Positions 47,275 to 59,640 of a stretch of DNA of 64,000 nt are shown one piece after another (within the stretch, counting starts at the first letter, position 1; each line of letters starts with the position of its first letter). The translations under genes were made by a program, and so were the position numbers. The DNA is taken from contig OZ234495.1 in NCBI GenBank assembly GCA_965153455.1, positions 4,154,001 through 4,218,000 on the forward strand. Direction: 5' to 3'. The stretch is from Sphagnum compactum (taxonomy: Eukaryota > Bryophyta > Sphagnopsida > Sphagnales). The notes under the pieces were generated by a model, which was not told where the DNA came from, ran no database searches, and was given only the letters and a program-made list of their open reading frames with translations.

Positions 47275-48638
47275 TGGGCTTAATATGGCCACCAAGAGGC
47301 ATCACTCAAAAAGGTGAAGGTACCGACATAGGTGCCACTAGTATCTACAATGTACATGCATCTAGTTATCTAGCAAGTCACCTATTATCCTACTTACCTA
47401 CCTATAGGATCTATCTTTTAGAGATAGGATATCAAGGAGAAACCCAATGTCAACTTAGTTGGGTCCATCCACTACCCGAGAGTTATGATAACAAACTTCA
47501 CATAGTTGGAGCATTTGTGGCTGTTGGTTCACTCTGACTCACATACACAAGTGACATATTGCATAATAGCACTTTCACGAAAGCATGTGACTTCGTCTCC
47601 AGGGCATAGTAAAGGGCAAGGCTTTCCCTAAAGCCTGATGGCTGGGACAATTTTGTGGCATCCATAAATCCAAGGAAAGGAATATAAAGTGTGTAAAGTC
47701 TTTTGGACAACATATTGGGACTCCTCCATGTGTCGTCGTATATGCTAGAAAAAGTCCTTGATCCTACATATCCAAGAGTAGATCATTTCTAGCATATAGA
47801 TCTATAGTGTACAAAGTAATTAAAATTTCATGCTATAAAATTTCCAAAGGTAACATCTACAACAAGGGGGACATCCTAAAATAAACTATAAATCTATCTT
47901 TTTTTATTTCTAGATTGAATTGAATTCCATAACTTGCTTATAAATGGGACCCTCTCAAATCTTTGGGTGTGGTCTAAATTTTCTAACATTCAGACCTCTC
48001 TAATTTTCAACATATATATGTCATAGTTCATGTCATAAAATTTTCAATTGTGGCCTTTGTAGCAAGGGGAGATCCCAATTATATCATGTTTATCTTGCTT
48101 TATACAAACCCCAAAAATTCCCCAAAATGGTGTAAAAGTTGTTATATTATTTTTAGAACATCTCCACTACAATACACCAAAGAAGGCTCCTTCCGTAGCA
48201 ATGTGGTGATGCAAGTGATGAAATTGTCAATGTACCAATCCATTGAAGCTCATGCATCACAACAAAAAAAACTAACCCCAAATAGTTGGAGCTCTTCAAA
48301 CTACAACAATGTGGAAAATAGTGTCATCACCAAAAGGCTTGACATTGTGAAATAGAGTGACATATGTTTCCTAGTTTATATGTTTGTGCATGTTTGCTTC
48401 GTGTGTTTGTGCTTGTTGCTTGTTTGTTTCTTGTGTTGTGTTTGTTTGGTTGTTTATTGTGATTGCATTATTCTAAGACTACCATTGCTATAAAGCCCGT
48501 AACGCTTGATTCCTTGACAAACCCCACATATTGTGCTTTCCTTAATCCTAGCTCTATTGTAGAACTCCAAATCATATAGTTTGTACACCAACCCTTCAAG
48601 CTAAAAAGCTTTCCTTCCTTTTGTTTTTTTTTGGTCTT

Positions 48639-51600
48639 TGTCTTTTTTGCATATCAAATGGCATTCTAAACAAGTGAAGAAATGAAAACACTAATGTTTT
48701 TTGCAATAACAGAAGACAAGTACAATGATCATGTGTGTGTAATGTCAGAAAAAAAAAACTCTTCATGATGACAAACAAAATTATGTTCCAAAAACAAGTT
48801 CAAACAACTTCCAAATGATTGCAATATCAAATGTTCGTAATAAATGTTGTTTACCATCTACCATTTTTACATTTTTCTTCTATGAATAGGTACCACAACA
48901 TAAGTCTTTGCAAATTTGACCTTTGATATTATTCTTAATTATTGATGTCATATTTAGAATGAAAGTTTTTTTTCAAAAGAAGTTGGGGTGAGCAATTAAA
49001 ACACTATGAGATTTGAATTTATGTTGTCAAGCTCTATGACTAGATAATGGCTAACCTTTTCCTCAAATAATATGCATTAGAATTATATTATCATCTAGGA
49101 GTTGAACCATCACAAAGTTAGTTATCTTTCAACTTGCAGTGCGTAATTCTATGAATTCATGTGACATCCAATGTGTTTGTCATATATAATTTAAATTATT
49201 TTAGGCCATTATTTCACATCCAAAATCTATTTTGGACTTTTTTAAATCACCTTTGTAAAACTTTCTCCTTTAAAATCAACAATTTTTAGAGCATTTGAGT
49301 TAACCTTAACATTAACTACATAAAGGAAAACCTTTTTTCTATTTTTCTAGGTTAATATAAGCAAGTTTCTTCCTTGTTCAAAGAGGCTTGAATTCAAAAG
49401 CTCTTTTAATCCAAACCATTTGTGTGTTTCATTTCATTATTGTCTATTCTTGAGCATCCAAATACTCATCCCTCCCCTCCTCCCCTATAGCTTTGTCGTT
49501 TAAGGATTGGATTCCTTGTTTGTTTATTTGCAAAGGCCTTTCTAGTGTTGTAACATAAACTTTAACTTATTCAATATTCAATTATCTTAATTCCCATCAT
49601 ATAGAATGTCATGTATAATATAGTAATATTAAATTAAAGATAATTTCTAAATGGCATTCGGATTGAGATAAAATTATACTTGCATTACCTAGCTCTAATA
49701 TAAAAAGATGAAACCTAGTTAAGGTTGATATGTCATAGATTTATAAGCATATGGACTTTGGTTCTGAATTGCATCAACTTTGGCTAGTGTTAAGTTTTAT
49801 AAGGGGAAAAAAAGTTTACATGTACAAACTAAAAGTTTATACATATCTTTTTTGCCATGTAGCATTTTTGAATGATTGACCCACAAGTGAACATGTAGAT
49901 CCTTCCTCGATGTATAATGTTCAATATCTATAGTTCATGGATCAAAGAGAGATAAAAATTCAAAAATAAATTTGAATATAATAAATTCCTATATCACCCA
50001 AATATAGTGCCATGCTAGAAATGCTCTATAAGGCACAACGAATAGGTCTTCTCGTATTGATTTGACCTAACCATGGTTCAAAATCCACATGCCCATAGTG
50101 CAAATCATGAAAACCATTAGGTTACGGAACATGCCCAAGTCTGGCCATTGTGCCTATTCCATTCCATGTTCTAAAATTTTTGTTTGCTCAAATTCCTCAT
50201 AGGAATTTGATATGTCTTTTTTGCATATCAAATGGCATTCTAAACAAGTGAAGAAATGAAAACACTAATGTTTTTTGCAATAACAGAAGACAAGTACAAT
50301 GATCATGTGTGTGTAATGTCAGAAAAAAAAAACTCTTCATGATGACAAACAAAATTATGTTCCAAAAACAAGTTCAAACAACTTCCAAATGATTGCAATA
50401 TCAAATGTTCGTAATAAATGTTGTTTACCATCTACCATTTTTACATTTTTCTTCTATGAATAGGTACCACAACATAAGTCTTTGCAAATTTGACCTTTGA
50501 TATTATTCTTAATTATTGATGTCATATTTAGAATGAAAGTTTTTTTTCAAAAGAAGTTGGGGTGAGCAATTAAAACACTATGAGATTTGAATTTATGTTG
50601 TCAAGCTCTATGACTAGATAATGGCTAACCTTTTCCTCAAATAATATGCATTAGAATTATATTATCATCTAGGAGTTGAACCATCACAAAGTTAGTTATC
50701 TTTCAACTTGCAGTGCGTAATTCTATGAATTCATGTGACATCCAATGTGTTTGTCATATATAATTTAAATTATTTTAGGCCATTATTTCACATCCAAAAT
50801 CTATTTTGGACTTTTTTAAATCACCTTTGTAAAACTTTCTCCTTTAAAATCAACAATTTTTAGAGCATTTGAGTTAACCTTAACATTAACTACATAAAGG
50901 AAAACCTTTTTTCTATTTTTCTAGGTTAATATAAGCAAGTTTCTTCCTTGTTCAAAGAGGCTTGAATTCAAAAGCTCTTTTAATCCAAACCATTTGTGTG
51001 TTTCATTTCATTATTGTCTATTCTTGAGCATCCAAATACTCATCCCTCCCCTCCTCCCCTATAGCTTTGTCGTTTAAGGATTGGATTCCTTGTTTGTTTA
51101 TTTGCAAAGGCCTTTCTAGTGTTGTAACATAAACTTTAACTTATTCAATATTCAATTATCTTAATTCCCATCATATAGAATGTCATGTATAATATAGTAA
51201 TATTAAATTAAAGATAATTTCTAAATGGCATTCGGATTGAGATAAAATTATACTTGCATTACCTAGCTCTAATATAAAAAGATGAAACCTAGTTAAGGTT
51301 GATATGTCATAGATTTATAAGCATATGGACTTTGGTTCTGAATTGCATCAACTTTGGCTAGTGTTAAGTTTTATAAGGGGAAAAAAAGTTTACATGTACA
51401 AACTAAAAGTTTATACATATCTTTTTTGCCATGTAGCATTTTTGAATGATTGACCCACAAGTGAACATGTAGATCCTTCCTCGATGTATAATGTTCAATA
51501 TCTATAGTTCATGGATCAAAGAGAGATAAAAATTCAAAAATAAATTTGAATATAATAAATTCCTATATCACCCAAATATAGTGCCATGCTAGAAATGCTC

Positions 51601-51777
51601 TATAAGGCACAACGAATAGGTCTTCTCGTATTGATTTGACCTAACCATGGTTCAAAATCCACATGCCCATAGTGCAAATCATGAAAACCATTAGGTTACG
51701 GAACATGCCCAAGTCTGGCCATTGTGCCTATTCCATTCCATGTTCTAAAATTTTTGTTTGCTCAAATTCCTCATAGG
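48639..51777. repeat. Apparently perfect tandem duplication, 1565 bp unit, period 1574
   Basis: Copy 1 is 48639-50203 and copy 2 is 50213-51777, separated by a 9-bp filler (AATTTGATA). The offset is 1574 at both the start (GTCTTTTTTGCATATCAAAT) and the end (TTGCTCAAATTCCTCATAGG), so no net indel exists. By eye every line compared is identical. The unit is AT-rich and non-coding on inspection. Identity this complete means a very recent event or an assembly artefact. Confidence 0.95.
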
Positions 51778-53335
51778 CACCTTACTGGGCACAGTGATCT
51801 GTAGCCGACACATTCCATAATACAGAAAGTCCAGTGTAAAATTCTTTAAATGCCGTATCAGTTGAGAAACGAAAGGGCCAAATAAAGAAAAGAAAATATA
51901 TATTCATTCATTCATTCATTCCACTGGGTGTTATAGTTACATTATGCCGGAGTTTCACCTGCACTCCACTGGGTTTGAACTCAATACCTCTTTTGAGGTT
52001 CCAGGGTCCCAAAATGGGTTATACCAATGAGCCATCACTCCTGGGGTAACCTAGGGTATGGTCGAGGCTACTATTTGATACCTATATCTTTTGTTATTTC
52101 AAGCTACTGACCTACCTATTGTAGAGGGCTGATATACAGGGTCAGAGCCAATAAGTGAATGCCATGTCAGCAAACTCTCTCAAAACCTTGGACTATGTGT
52201 GTGGTACCCCACTTTGTTTTTTTTTTAAAAACCTTTTTGGACAAAGGGGCAAAAGGTGAACCTGTTTAGTAAGATTTAGTAACCACAAAAGAAGGGTACA
52301 CAGTCAGGCCTTGGGTGAACCCGTAGTTTACATCGGTAACATGATGAAAATCCAGAAAACCAGTTGACAGTCGGGCCCTTGGTTGAACCAGCACCTCTAT
52401 ATTGGTAACATGATGAAAACCCCAAAAAAACCAGTGTTGGGCAGTTCTTTACTTTTTTATGAAGAACCTTGGATTTGGGTTGAAAAAAATAAATTACAAA
52501 AGTTTTCAATTCCGATTCCACACATAAATGAAACTAACTGAGAATCCAGTTTCAAGTAATCCTTGACTGGAACTGGTGGTCGACTACTAATTGAGCTCTG
52601 GTTATAGCTCTCTCAGTTCTACTAGTCTTTTTTCTTTTCAAAACAATTCAGCAAATTTCAGTTCCACACACATAAATGGAACTGAGAATCTGGTTCCACA
52701 CTTCAGAAATATTAATTTTGATTCCCAGTTCTGGAATTGGTTCCATAAATCAGACCTTGGTTCCAGTTTGATTTGCAGTTTACTGGAACTGGAACCAGCG
52801 ATTCTAACCAAGTGATGGGCCCAACACTCTAACTAAATCCCCCCAAATCTTTTTGGGTTGCTTCTAAACATTATAGATTTGCCCATCCTTTAGACTAAAT
52901 CAGGGTCTCTCTGAGTCCAAATTTCACATTTCCTTAGTTGATTATTTAGCTCTACAAGGCCTTACTCAAGAAGGTGAAGGGGGGTACCTCCTACAAGTGT
53001 AGGTGGCCCTGACCTTAAATCAGCCATGGGTCTCCAATGCAGGCCATACAAAAGTACAGTTCTGCATTTCTTTTTTCATTGTCTGCGCTTGGTGTGCAAT
53101 TCATATTTTTCCAAAAAAAAATATGGGTGATGCCCAAATGTGTCTGGGCAGGAACAATATGTGTCTGGGCTTCATGAGACACATTTTAATTGGGCAACCG
53201 GGCAGACATGAAAAAGAATTGCAGCAGTACACTTTTTGTATTGCCTGCATTTAAGACCCGCGCTTGGTTCAACGTCCAGGTGTAGGTGCTGGTTCACGCT
53301 GGCCCGGTTTTCAGAAAGGGTGGGGGGGGTATCAA
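51778..53335. other. Intergenic with SINE-like and decayed repeat fragments
   Basis: No gene could be supported. Phrases such as CCTTGGGTGAACCCG recur (about 47138, 52308) with AACATGATGAAAA. AAGGTGAAGG with a GGTACC and TAGGTG context recurs near 8015, 47310 and 52972. These point to remnants of one or more interspersed families. Confidence 0.5.
51897..52046 (-). mobile_element. Possible tRNA-derived SINE
   Basis: On the minus strand, starting near 52046, there is GGAGTGATGGCTCATTGGTA, resembling a pol III A box (TRGCNNAGYGG). About 40 nt later comes GAGTTCAAACCCAGTGG, resembling a B box (GGTTCRANNCC). The tail ends in an AATG repeat and A/T-rich sequence near 51900. Spacing and order fit a tRNA-derived SINE head. 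No second copy was recognised in the window. Confidence 0.4.
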
Positions 53336-53592
53336 CCGGTGAAAACCAGGGTGACCGGTGGATATAGATGAACGCGCTTTCAATAAGAATTGGGACACGG
53401 TGTTCAAAGCGGACGGGGGGCAAGGAAACCCGGCACTTTTCATCACCCGGTGAAAACAGGGTGACCCGTGGATATACATGAACGCGCTTTCCAGAAGTAC
53501 ATACGTAGTTGTTACCAGGGGAAACTGGGCACTGTTGCTTATTGCCCGGTGAAAACCAAGGTGACCCGTGGATGGATATTGACGCGCTTTCG
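53336..53592. repeat. Three-copy GC-rich tandem repeat
   Basis: About 47-bp blocks start at 53336, 53447 and 53546. Each begins CCGGTGAAAACCAGGGTGAC (with small variants), then CGTGGATAT and GACGCGCTTTC or GAACGCGCTTTC. Spacings are 111 and 99 bp. The block contrasts with the AT-rich surroundings. It is non-coding as far as can be seen. Confidence 0.8.
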
Positions 53593-55322
53593 CTAAAGGA
53601 GTAAGCTTCGTTCGTAAGTTATTACAGTGTGAAAACGATTATTTGGAAGCTGGTTCTATTGACTGTGGAAAACTCGGTGTTGTCGGCGGAGGTTCCCGGG
53701 AGTCGTGGCTGCTGCGATTGAGGCTGCGGGGATTTTATCAACGGATTTTGCACGCTCGAGATGTAATCACGGCAACAAGGATGGACTCACACTGGCAGAA
53801 TTTTTAAAAAATTTACTGGCGAAATATCGCCAAATTTAAAACTTAAAAATTTTCCAAAAATGAACCGATTTTGGATGGAGGCTTGCAATCGCCAGAAGTG
53901 AGTGAGTGAGCGAGCGAAAAAGAGTAAAAATCACCAGATTCATATAAATTTGGTTTTCATTGTGGAGTCAAAATTATAGAAAGCTGATTAAAGATTTGTA
54001 TTTTAGTTTTAGTTTATAGTTAGATTTGGCTAAATCTTCCACATAGGGATGATCGCCACATTTTTCTACAGCTTCTTCCTCCTCTTCATATGGATGATCA
54101 CCACTTTGGCTACAAACAAAAAGATTTCCTAAAAAAAACACAGACTCAGTCAGAGATAGTGGTTTTTTTGGGGCGAATCAAAAAAAAAATTGGCACACCA
54201 GCAAAAAAAACATTTAAAAAAAAAATCCATTGCAAAGCATAAAAAGGGGTGTTTTGGAAAATTGTTTTTGCAAAAGTCACGACATTTTGAGGGAAAAAAA
54301 AAAAGGGTCAGAACTCGCCATATTTAGACAACGAGTTCTTGGAGGTCGCCAGAAAAAACAAAGCAGCACGATCCATAAAAAGGAAAAAAAAAAAATCTAT
54401 TTTGCTAGCTGACCTGTAGCCAAATTTGGCTAATTGTTAAGTACTTGTGATCGCAAGTCCACCTACTTGACCACAAAGAAGAACAAACAACAAACGACTT
54501 GTTGTTGTTGTTGTTGTCAGAAGATGGGACGAAACGAACATACATTGTTATTAGTATTGTGAGGCAAAGACGAAGAAGAACAAGCCAGCCCACCGTTTCC
54601 ACACTGTTTCCTCCCATTTATTACGCTGCAAATGTTGCGGACGGTGTGTGGGGAATATCTGGTGTCTCTTGAGACTAGTCTTGCTTACGACGTCTTCCTT
54701 AAGACGTGTGGGGGCGGTAGTATAAGTTTCCAAAGGAACTTCAGTTTGCAAAGAAGAAGAAGAAGAAGACGACGACGACGACGACAACTTTTCAGTTCTC
54801 CAACTTTGGCACTCGTTTTGGTTTGATAGAAATTTTTGTTCGTGTGTTTGTGTGTTTGTGTGTCTCTCTCTCTAGCGTTGGGTGTTTTGAGAGAATGGAA
54901 CAATGTGTTTGAGATTGTAAGGAGATCATCGTGATTGATTTTTTTTAATTTTGTTTTCTCCTAAGACATCCAGGAGGATCTAGTTATTGGTTATGAGTTA
55001 GATCGATTCAAGCTGGAACCCAAAAAAATTTGGACCTTGCGAGCTGACTGGGAGCCAATTTGTGAGAGGATTAAGGACAAAAGAATCCAGGTGTGGGTGA
55101 TTTGGAGCAGGATTAATTCGAGTCCTGATCTAAGTGTCAGTGAGACATTGAGTATCTATCTATCTGGACTTTTACAAGAAAGTTTGGAAGATTTTTCTCA
55201 GCTGAAAAGAGTTGAAGGAAACCCCGGGGGGGGGGGGGATTTTCGAAGGTGGAGGTAGTTGAACTGATCTGGAGTTTTGTGGTAAGAAGAACAGAAGGTG
55301 GAGGAGACGAGGAGATTAGGTG
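53593..55322 (+). promoter_or_regulatory. Upstream region and 5' leader of the GH17-X8 gene
   Basis: It contains fragments of the TAGCCAAATTTGGCTA family (about 54000-54110 and an exact palindrome at 54417-54432). Simple repeats include a TTG run near 54500, a GAA then GAC run at about 54752-54785 and a GT/CT-rich tract at 54840-54873. The final ~700 bp is purine-rich and lies directly before the start codon, so it probably includes the 5'UTR. No TATA box was assigned. Confidence 0.4.
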
Positions 55323-57565
55323 ATGATGTCAGGACTAGGGATGAGGAGCCCGAGGACGGGAGCGTTGTTGTGGTTGCTGGTGACGGTAATGGCAATCGGT
55401 AGCGGATTGCAAAAAAACTCGGTTGTTGTTGATGGAGCAATAGGGGTGAATTGGGGGACGATTTCCAACAACCCTTTGCCTCCAGCCTACGTAGCGCAGA
55501 TGTTGCGAGCCAGCAATCTCACCAAAGTCAAGATCTTCGACTCCGATTTTAGTGTTATCAGATCCATGGCAGGGGAAGATATCGAAGTCATGGTTGCAGC
55601 TCCTAATGACTTGCTAGCCGAGCTTGCCAGCGATCCCAGTGCTGCTGTAGATTGGGTGACTCAGAACATCACCCAGTTCCTATTCACTCCAGGAGGCGTC
55701 AACATCAAGTATGTAGACTTCTCTCTGTCTCTGTCTCTGTCTCTGTCTCTGTCTCTCTCTCTCGCTGTGTTTTCTCTCTCATGGAGGAAGGAAGTACCTA
55801 GTGGGTTTCTTAATCCTTCAATCTTTCTCAATTTTTTTAAAAAAAAACTCTAAGGCGATCGCTACACAGGGCTTGTCCCCACCCACCCACTTCGAGATTC
55901 CACCAAGGCAAAAAAAATCGGTAGAGCTGTTGATTCCTGGGTACAACAGAGTCATAAGATTCTGACCTTTTCTTGAGGCTTTTGGATGCTTGAAAGATTT
56001 GTGCCTCTTTGTGTGTGTGTGTGTGTGTGTGTGTTTTTCCTGGCTATAGTGGAAACAAAATCTTACAATTTGTGCCATATGTGTCACTACCTAATATCAA
56101 ATTGCCATTTTAATGTAATATATGCCACAATAAACAGCACAAATTGTACATTTTAATGGATGCAACCACAAAATTTACCTCACACTTTGTCATGGGCCAT
56201 GGCTTTTTGTGTGAGAAAAACCACGTTCTCTTGTAGTTAAACAAAAGAAAAAAATTTGAGAATCAAATCAACTGGTACTGAGAATGTTGTTGTTTTGTCT
56301 TTGTCTTGACAGGTGGGTGGCAGTTGGAAATGAACCATTCTTGGCAGCATACAACAACAGCTTTGTGAACACAACATTCCCAGCTCTACAGAACATGCAA
56401 AATGCTTTGAATCAAGCAGGACACAGCGAAGTGAGGGCAGTAATTCCATTCAATGCAGATGTGATGACAAGTAATTCATCATCACCTTCAACTTCTTCTT
56501 TCAAATCCGAATACTTGCCACAACTGCGCCAGATTCTCTCTCTCTTGAACAGCACAGGAGCTCCCTTCATTGTCAATCTGTACCCATTCATCAGTGCATT
56601 TCAAGCCGGTGGCAATTTCCCACTCGAATATGCATTCTTCGATGGACCTACACAAATTACTGATGGAAACTACATCTATAACAACGAGCTTGATGCAAGT
56701 TACGATTCTCTTGTCATAGCTCTTGCAGCTGAAGGATATCCAAACATGCCCATTGTGCTTGGTGAAGTTGGGTGGCCAACAGATGGCACTGCTCTTGCTA
56801 ATAATTCTCTTGCCCAGAAGTTCAACCAGGAGCTTGTGGACCATTTCCTGAGTGGGAAAGGAACTCCACGCAGGCCTGGGATTGAACTTGACGGTTATCT
56901 ATTCAGCCTTCTGGATGAGGATACCAAGAGTGTTCTTCCCGGACCATTTGAGAGACACTGGGGTATATACTATTATGATGGCACAGCAAAGTATCAGCTC
57001 AATCTTGCAGGTAATTTTGACTGAACATTTTGCACATGGAAATCATGTTGCTAATCTCTCATGAGAATTTTATGGTTAAGAACCCAATCTGTTGCATATT
57101 GATGAAACTTGATTCATCTGTGTGTTTTTTGCAGGTTCAAACCAAAATGTTCCAAACACATTAGTGAATGCTGTGAATCCACCGTATATGGCACCCATAT
57201 ACTGCGTGGTAGCATCAGGAATTGGCTCAACCAACCTTACAGAAAGTAAAGACTATGCCTGTAACAATGGTGCAGATTGCACTGACCTGTTGACAGGAGG
57301 ATCATGTTCTAATCTTACCACAGAAGCAATGGCATCATATGCCTTCAACAGCTACTTCCAAGCCCAAAACCAAAATCCCACTGCTTGTGATTTCCAAGGT
57401 TTAGCACAAACCACCAGTCAGGACCCCTCTCAAGGTACCTGCAAGTTTAACATAGGGTTGCAGCATTTCTCACCATCAAGTGCTTCAAGATCATTCATGG
57501 TCTTCAGCTTTTTACCTTTGTTGATTTCTGCATGTGTGACTAGCATCTTGCTGGTTTCCACATAG
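55323..57565 (+). CDS. GH17 glucan endo-1,3-beta-glucosidase with X8 (CBM43) domain and GPI-type C-terminus
   Basis: Exons 55323-55708, 56313-57010 and 57135-57565 join in phase (GT-AG) to give 504 aa plus TAG. Residues 13-30 form a signal-peptide-like hydrophobic stretch. The GH17 domain starts at AIGVNWGTISNN (about 39) and carries the acid/base glutamate in AVGNE (E136) and the nucleophile in GEVGWPTDG (E280), so catalysis should be intact. The X8 domain runs from about 383 (IYCVVASG, ACNNGADCTDL, SYAFNSYFQ, CDFQGLA, GTCKF) to about 467 with the usual cysteines; it binds beta-1,3-glucan. The last ~24 residues are hydrophobic, as in a GPI-anchor signal. The protein would act on callose at the plasma membrane, cell wall or plasmodesmata. 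Intron 1 contains TCTCTG and GT microsatellites. The start is the first ATG of an ATGATG pair. Confidence 0.93.
55723..56034. repeat. TCTCTG and GT microsatellites in GH17 intron 1
   Basis: A CTCTGT tract lies at about 55723-55766 and an alternating GT tract at about 56010-56034. Both are inside the 604-bp first intron (55709-56312), well away from the splice sites except that the first begins about 14 bp after the donor. Confidence 0.85.
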
Positions 57566-57935
57566 AGGTTGTAGAATTATTAGTGTACAAAGCTCTTAGT
57601 ACACTACACTGATCTCTCCAAAGTAGCAAAATTTGCCCAGTGTATAGGGATCAAACAGTAACCTAAACCCTGTTAAGGAACTCAGATTACACATGCATTC
57701 TACCCAGGAGGACGATTGTAGATGTAGGAAAGCTGATTTTGTTCACTCAGCTGAGACAATGTATATGTTCAAAGGAGATAGAGAGGTTGCCAGAAATAGA
57801 AAGCTCAAGACTTGACACTGAAGGTTTCAGGGTAGTTAATACATATGCAAAAATGAAAATTGTCCAACTAAGAAATTGGAAATGTAGAGTCCAACTTTGA
57901 ATGCATGGATGGAAATAAAGAGAGCAGAAGCAGCT

Positions 57936-59640
57936 TCAGACATTGAGGGAAAGGGGTGGTTCCTTGCTGAACCAAAAGTCCTCATTCTTCAGCTCTTGTT
58001 CATATCTTTTGTTGGCTATGATGTCAGGGACCATCAGGGAGGGTTGGTTGTTACCGGGTGAATGTGGCAAGATCCATGGATCTGTCATACTCCAAGTAAT
58101 TGTAGACATGAGTGAAGTTGCCAACAGCTTCCAAGTCAGAAAGGAAATCTCACACATTATAATTTCTCACCTCCACAACTGCATTCTGCACATTGTGCTT
58201 CTTGAAATGTCACAGGATCCACCTACTACAGACCACTTGTCGCCTTCTGTGTCAATCTTGAAAAGAATAACACCTTCATTCACTATACTGTTGAATAATA
58301 CCACTTTGATTTCTAGGTCAGTCATCAGCTTGTGCTTCAGCATATGGCTTACACTCCCATGACCCTTCCCCAGTGAAATTCACTATTTTTCTCCTGAAGA
58401 AAACTACAACCAGAACCAACATGATCAACTCCAATCACTCCCAACAAAGGATTTCACATCATCAGCTGCAACTCCACATTGTGGGTGGCACACCAAGAAT
58501 ATGATGGTGCTCCTCACATTGGCATATGCACATGAGATGCAACCATAAAATCTGGACCTACAACACTAATTGATCATGCTGTGTTGAAGTTCAGTCTGGC
58601 ATAGAATATTTTGCTTGCATTTCAGCTTGATTTCTGGTCTGAATTCAATTGTGAAAAGGTTATGCATTATTATAAGCTTGTATATTGCGACTGCTACTTA
58701 CCTCCATACCAATTGCCACACGATAGATCATCCATCTGTGGTGATGCAGGTCTTGGAGAGCAGCAGAAGCTTCGAGATAGCACTTAGGATTCTTGTTTGG
58801 CTCAAAGGAAGCTATGTGACAACTCATGGCAGCAGTGCAAGCTGAAAGGTAGCCCACATTGGCAGAAACATCCACCACATGGGGCCATTCCATGGCATCC
58901 ACTATTGCAAAAGTGGCGTTTGTGGCTGAACTATCTTACATCAACAATTTTCATATAAACATTGGAAGCAGAGGGATGGTTTGTGGCTTATAGAACCTGA
59001 TAACCAGCTCACCATCAATTTCCAGAGCAGATGAAAGTGCGTCAAGCATTGCAGCATGCTTCTCATCACCCAATTTCTCAATCTTCTCAGTTGTTGTTAA
59101 GCCCAACAGTGAGCTCACTCTAAATCCATTCCTGGTATCATGTCATACTTTCTTTCAGGTTATGTTCTTATTTCCAAAAAGCAGTACTAGATCATATGAT
59201 AGCTTTGCCCCACAATTCTGATGATTAAAAGGAAAATTGACAATAGAAAACCTCTGACAAATCAGTTATTGAAATGGGATGATGTTCACATTGGGGGCAT
59301 TGAGTGTGACTTGATCTCAGCTTCTCTCCAGACAGTAAAAGATTGTGCAAAGCTTTGATTTTTTTATCACAGCTTAGATGCAGACTATTCAGTATGCGGG
59401 AAAGTTGCAAATCTATACTCGTCAAGCACCCAACAAACAGTTGCCCATGAGCTCTGTGATGCACCTGAGGAGTTGAAGAGGAAAAACAAGAGTTGGAAGC
59501 AAGAGGAATCATCAAGGTTGGAACTAGCACATGCTTGTCTGCCAATTCTTAGTGCAAAAACCTCTGAAGCCTGAAATCCCTGATTGATGATCCATTTCTT
59601 GTTATGGCTCCTGATCCTCACTACAACTCGCTCCCTCACT
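57936..59640 (-). pseudogene. Decayed FkbM-type methyltransferase gene
   Basis: On the minus strand a coding-like exon (about 59100-59010, ending LSSALEID) splices in phase to about 58914-58720. That exon carries PHVVDVSANVGYLSACTAAM and HIASFEPN, the SAM-binding motif of FkbM methyltransferases (normally D-V/I-G-A-N-x-G). Further on, at about 58270-58225, is FKIDTEGDKW, the family's second motif. The downstream part (KKHNVQNAVVEVRNYN, about 58210-58160) is in a different frame and is followed by an in-frame TGA, and the frames switch again near 58060. An upstream piece with TQCPQCEHH (about 59300) may be an earlier exon. Glycine replaced by serine in the SAM motif, frame changes and stops together argue for a pseudogene. 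A living gene with an exon structure I failed to resolve is the alternative. Confidence 0.55.

Larger units (their letters stand above)
42345..48638. other. Intergenic, repeat-rich
   Basis: No gene could be supported. Recognised contents are the hairpin at 42565-42634, a diverged repeat (43275-43610), a fragment of the TAGCCAAATTTGGCTA-family (about 44420-44470), the second palindrome-headed repeat (46438-46759) and a TTTA simple repeat (about 47245-47274). A 71-aa minus-strand frame at 47498-47713 looks mildly protein-like but matches nothing recognised. Confidence 0.55.

Noticed and set aside
47498-47713. 71-aa minus-strand frame with protein-like composition
   Set aside because: It could not be linked to any family or neighbouring exon; insufficient support for a gene call.
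57943-58362. 139-aa plus-strand frame
   Set aside because: It is antisense to the FkbM remnant and has no domain similarity.
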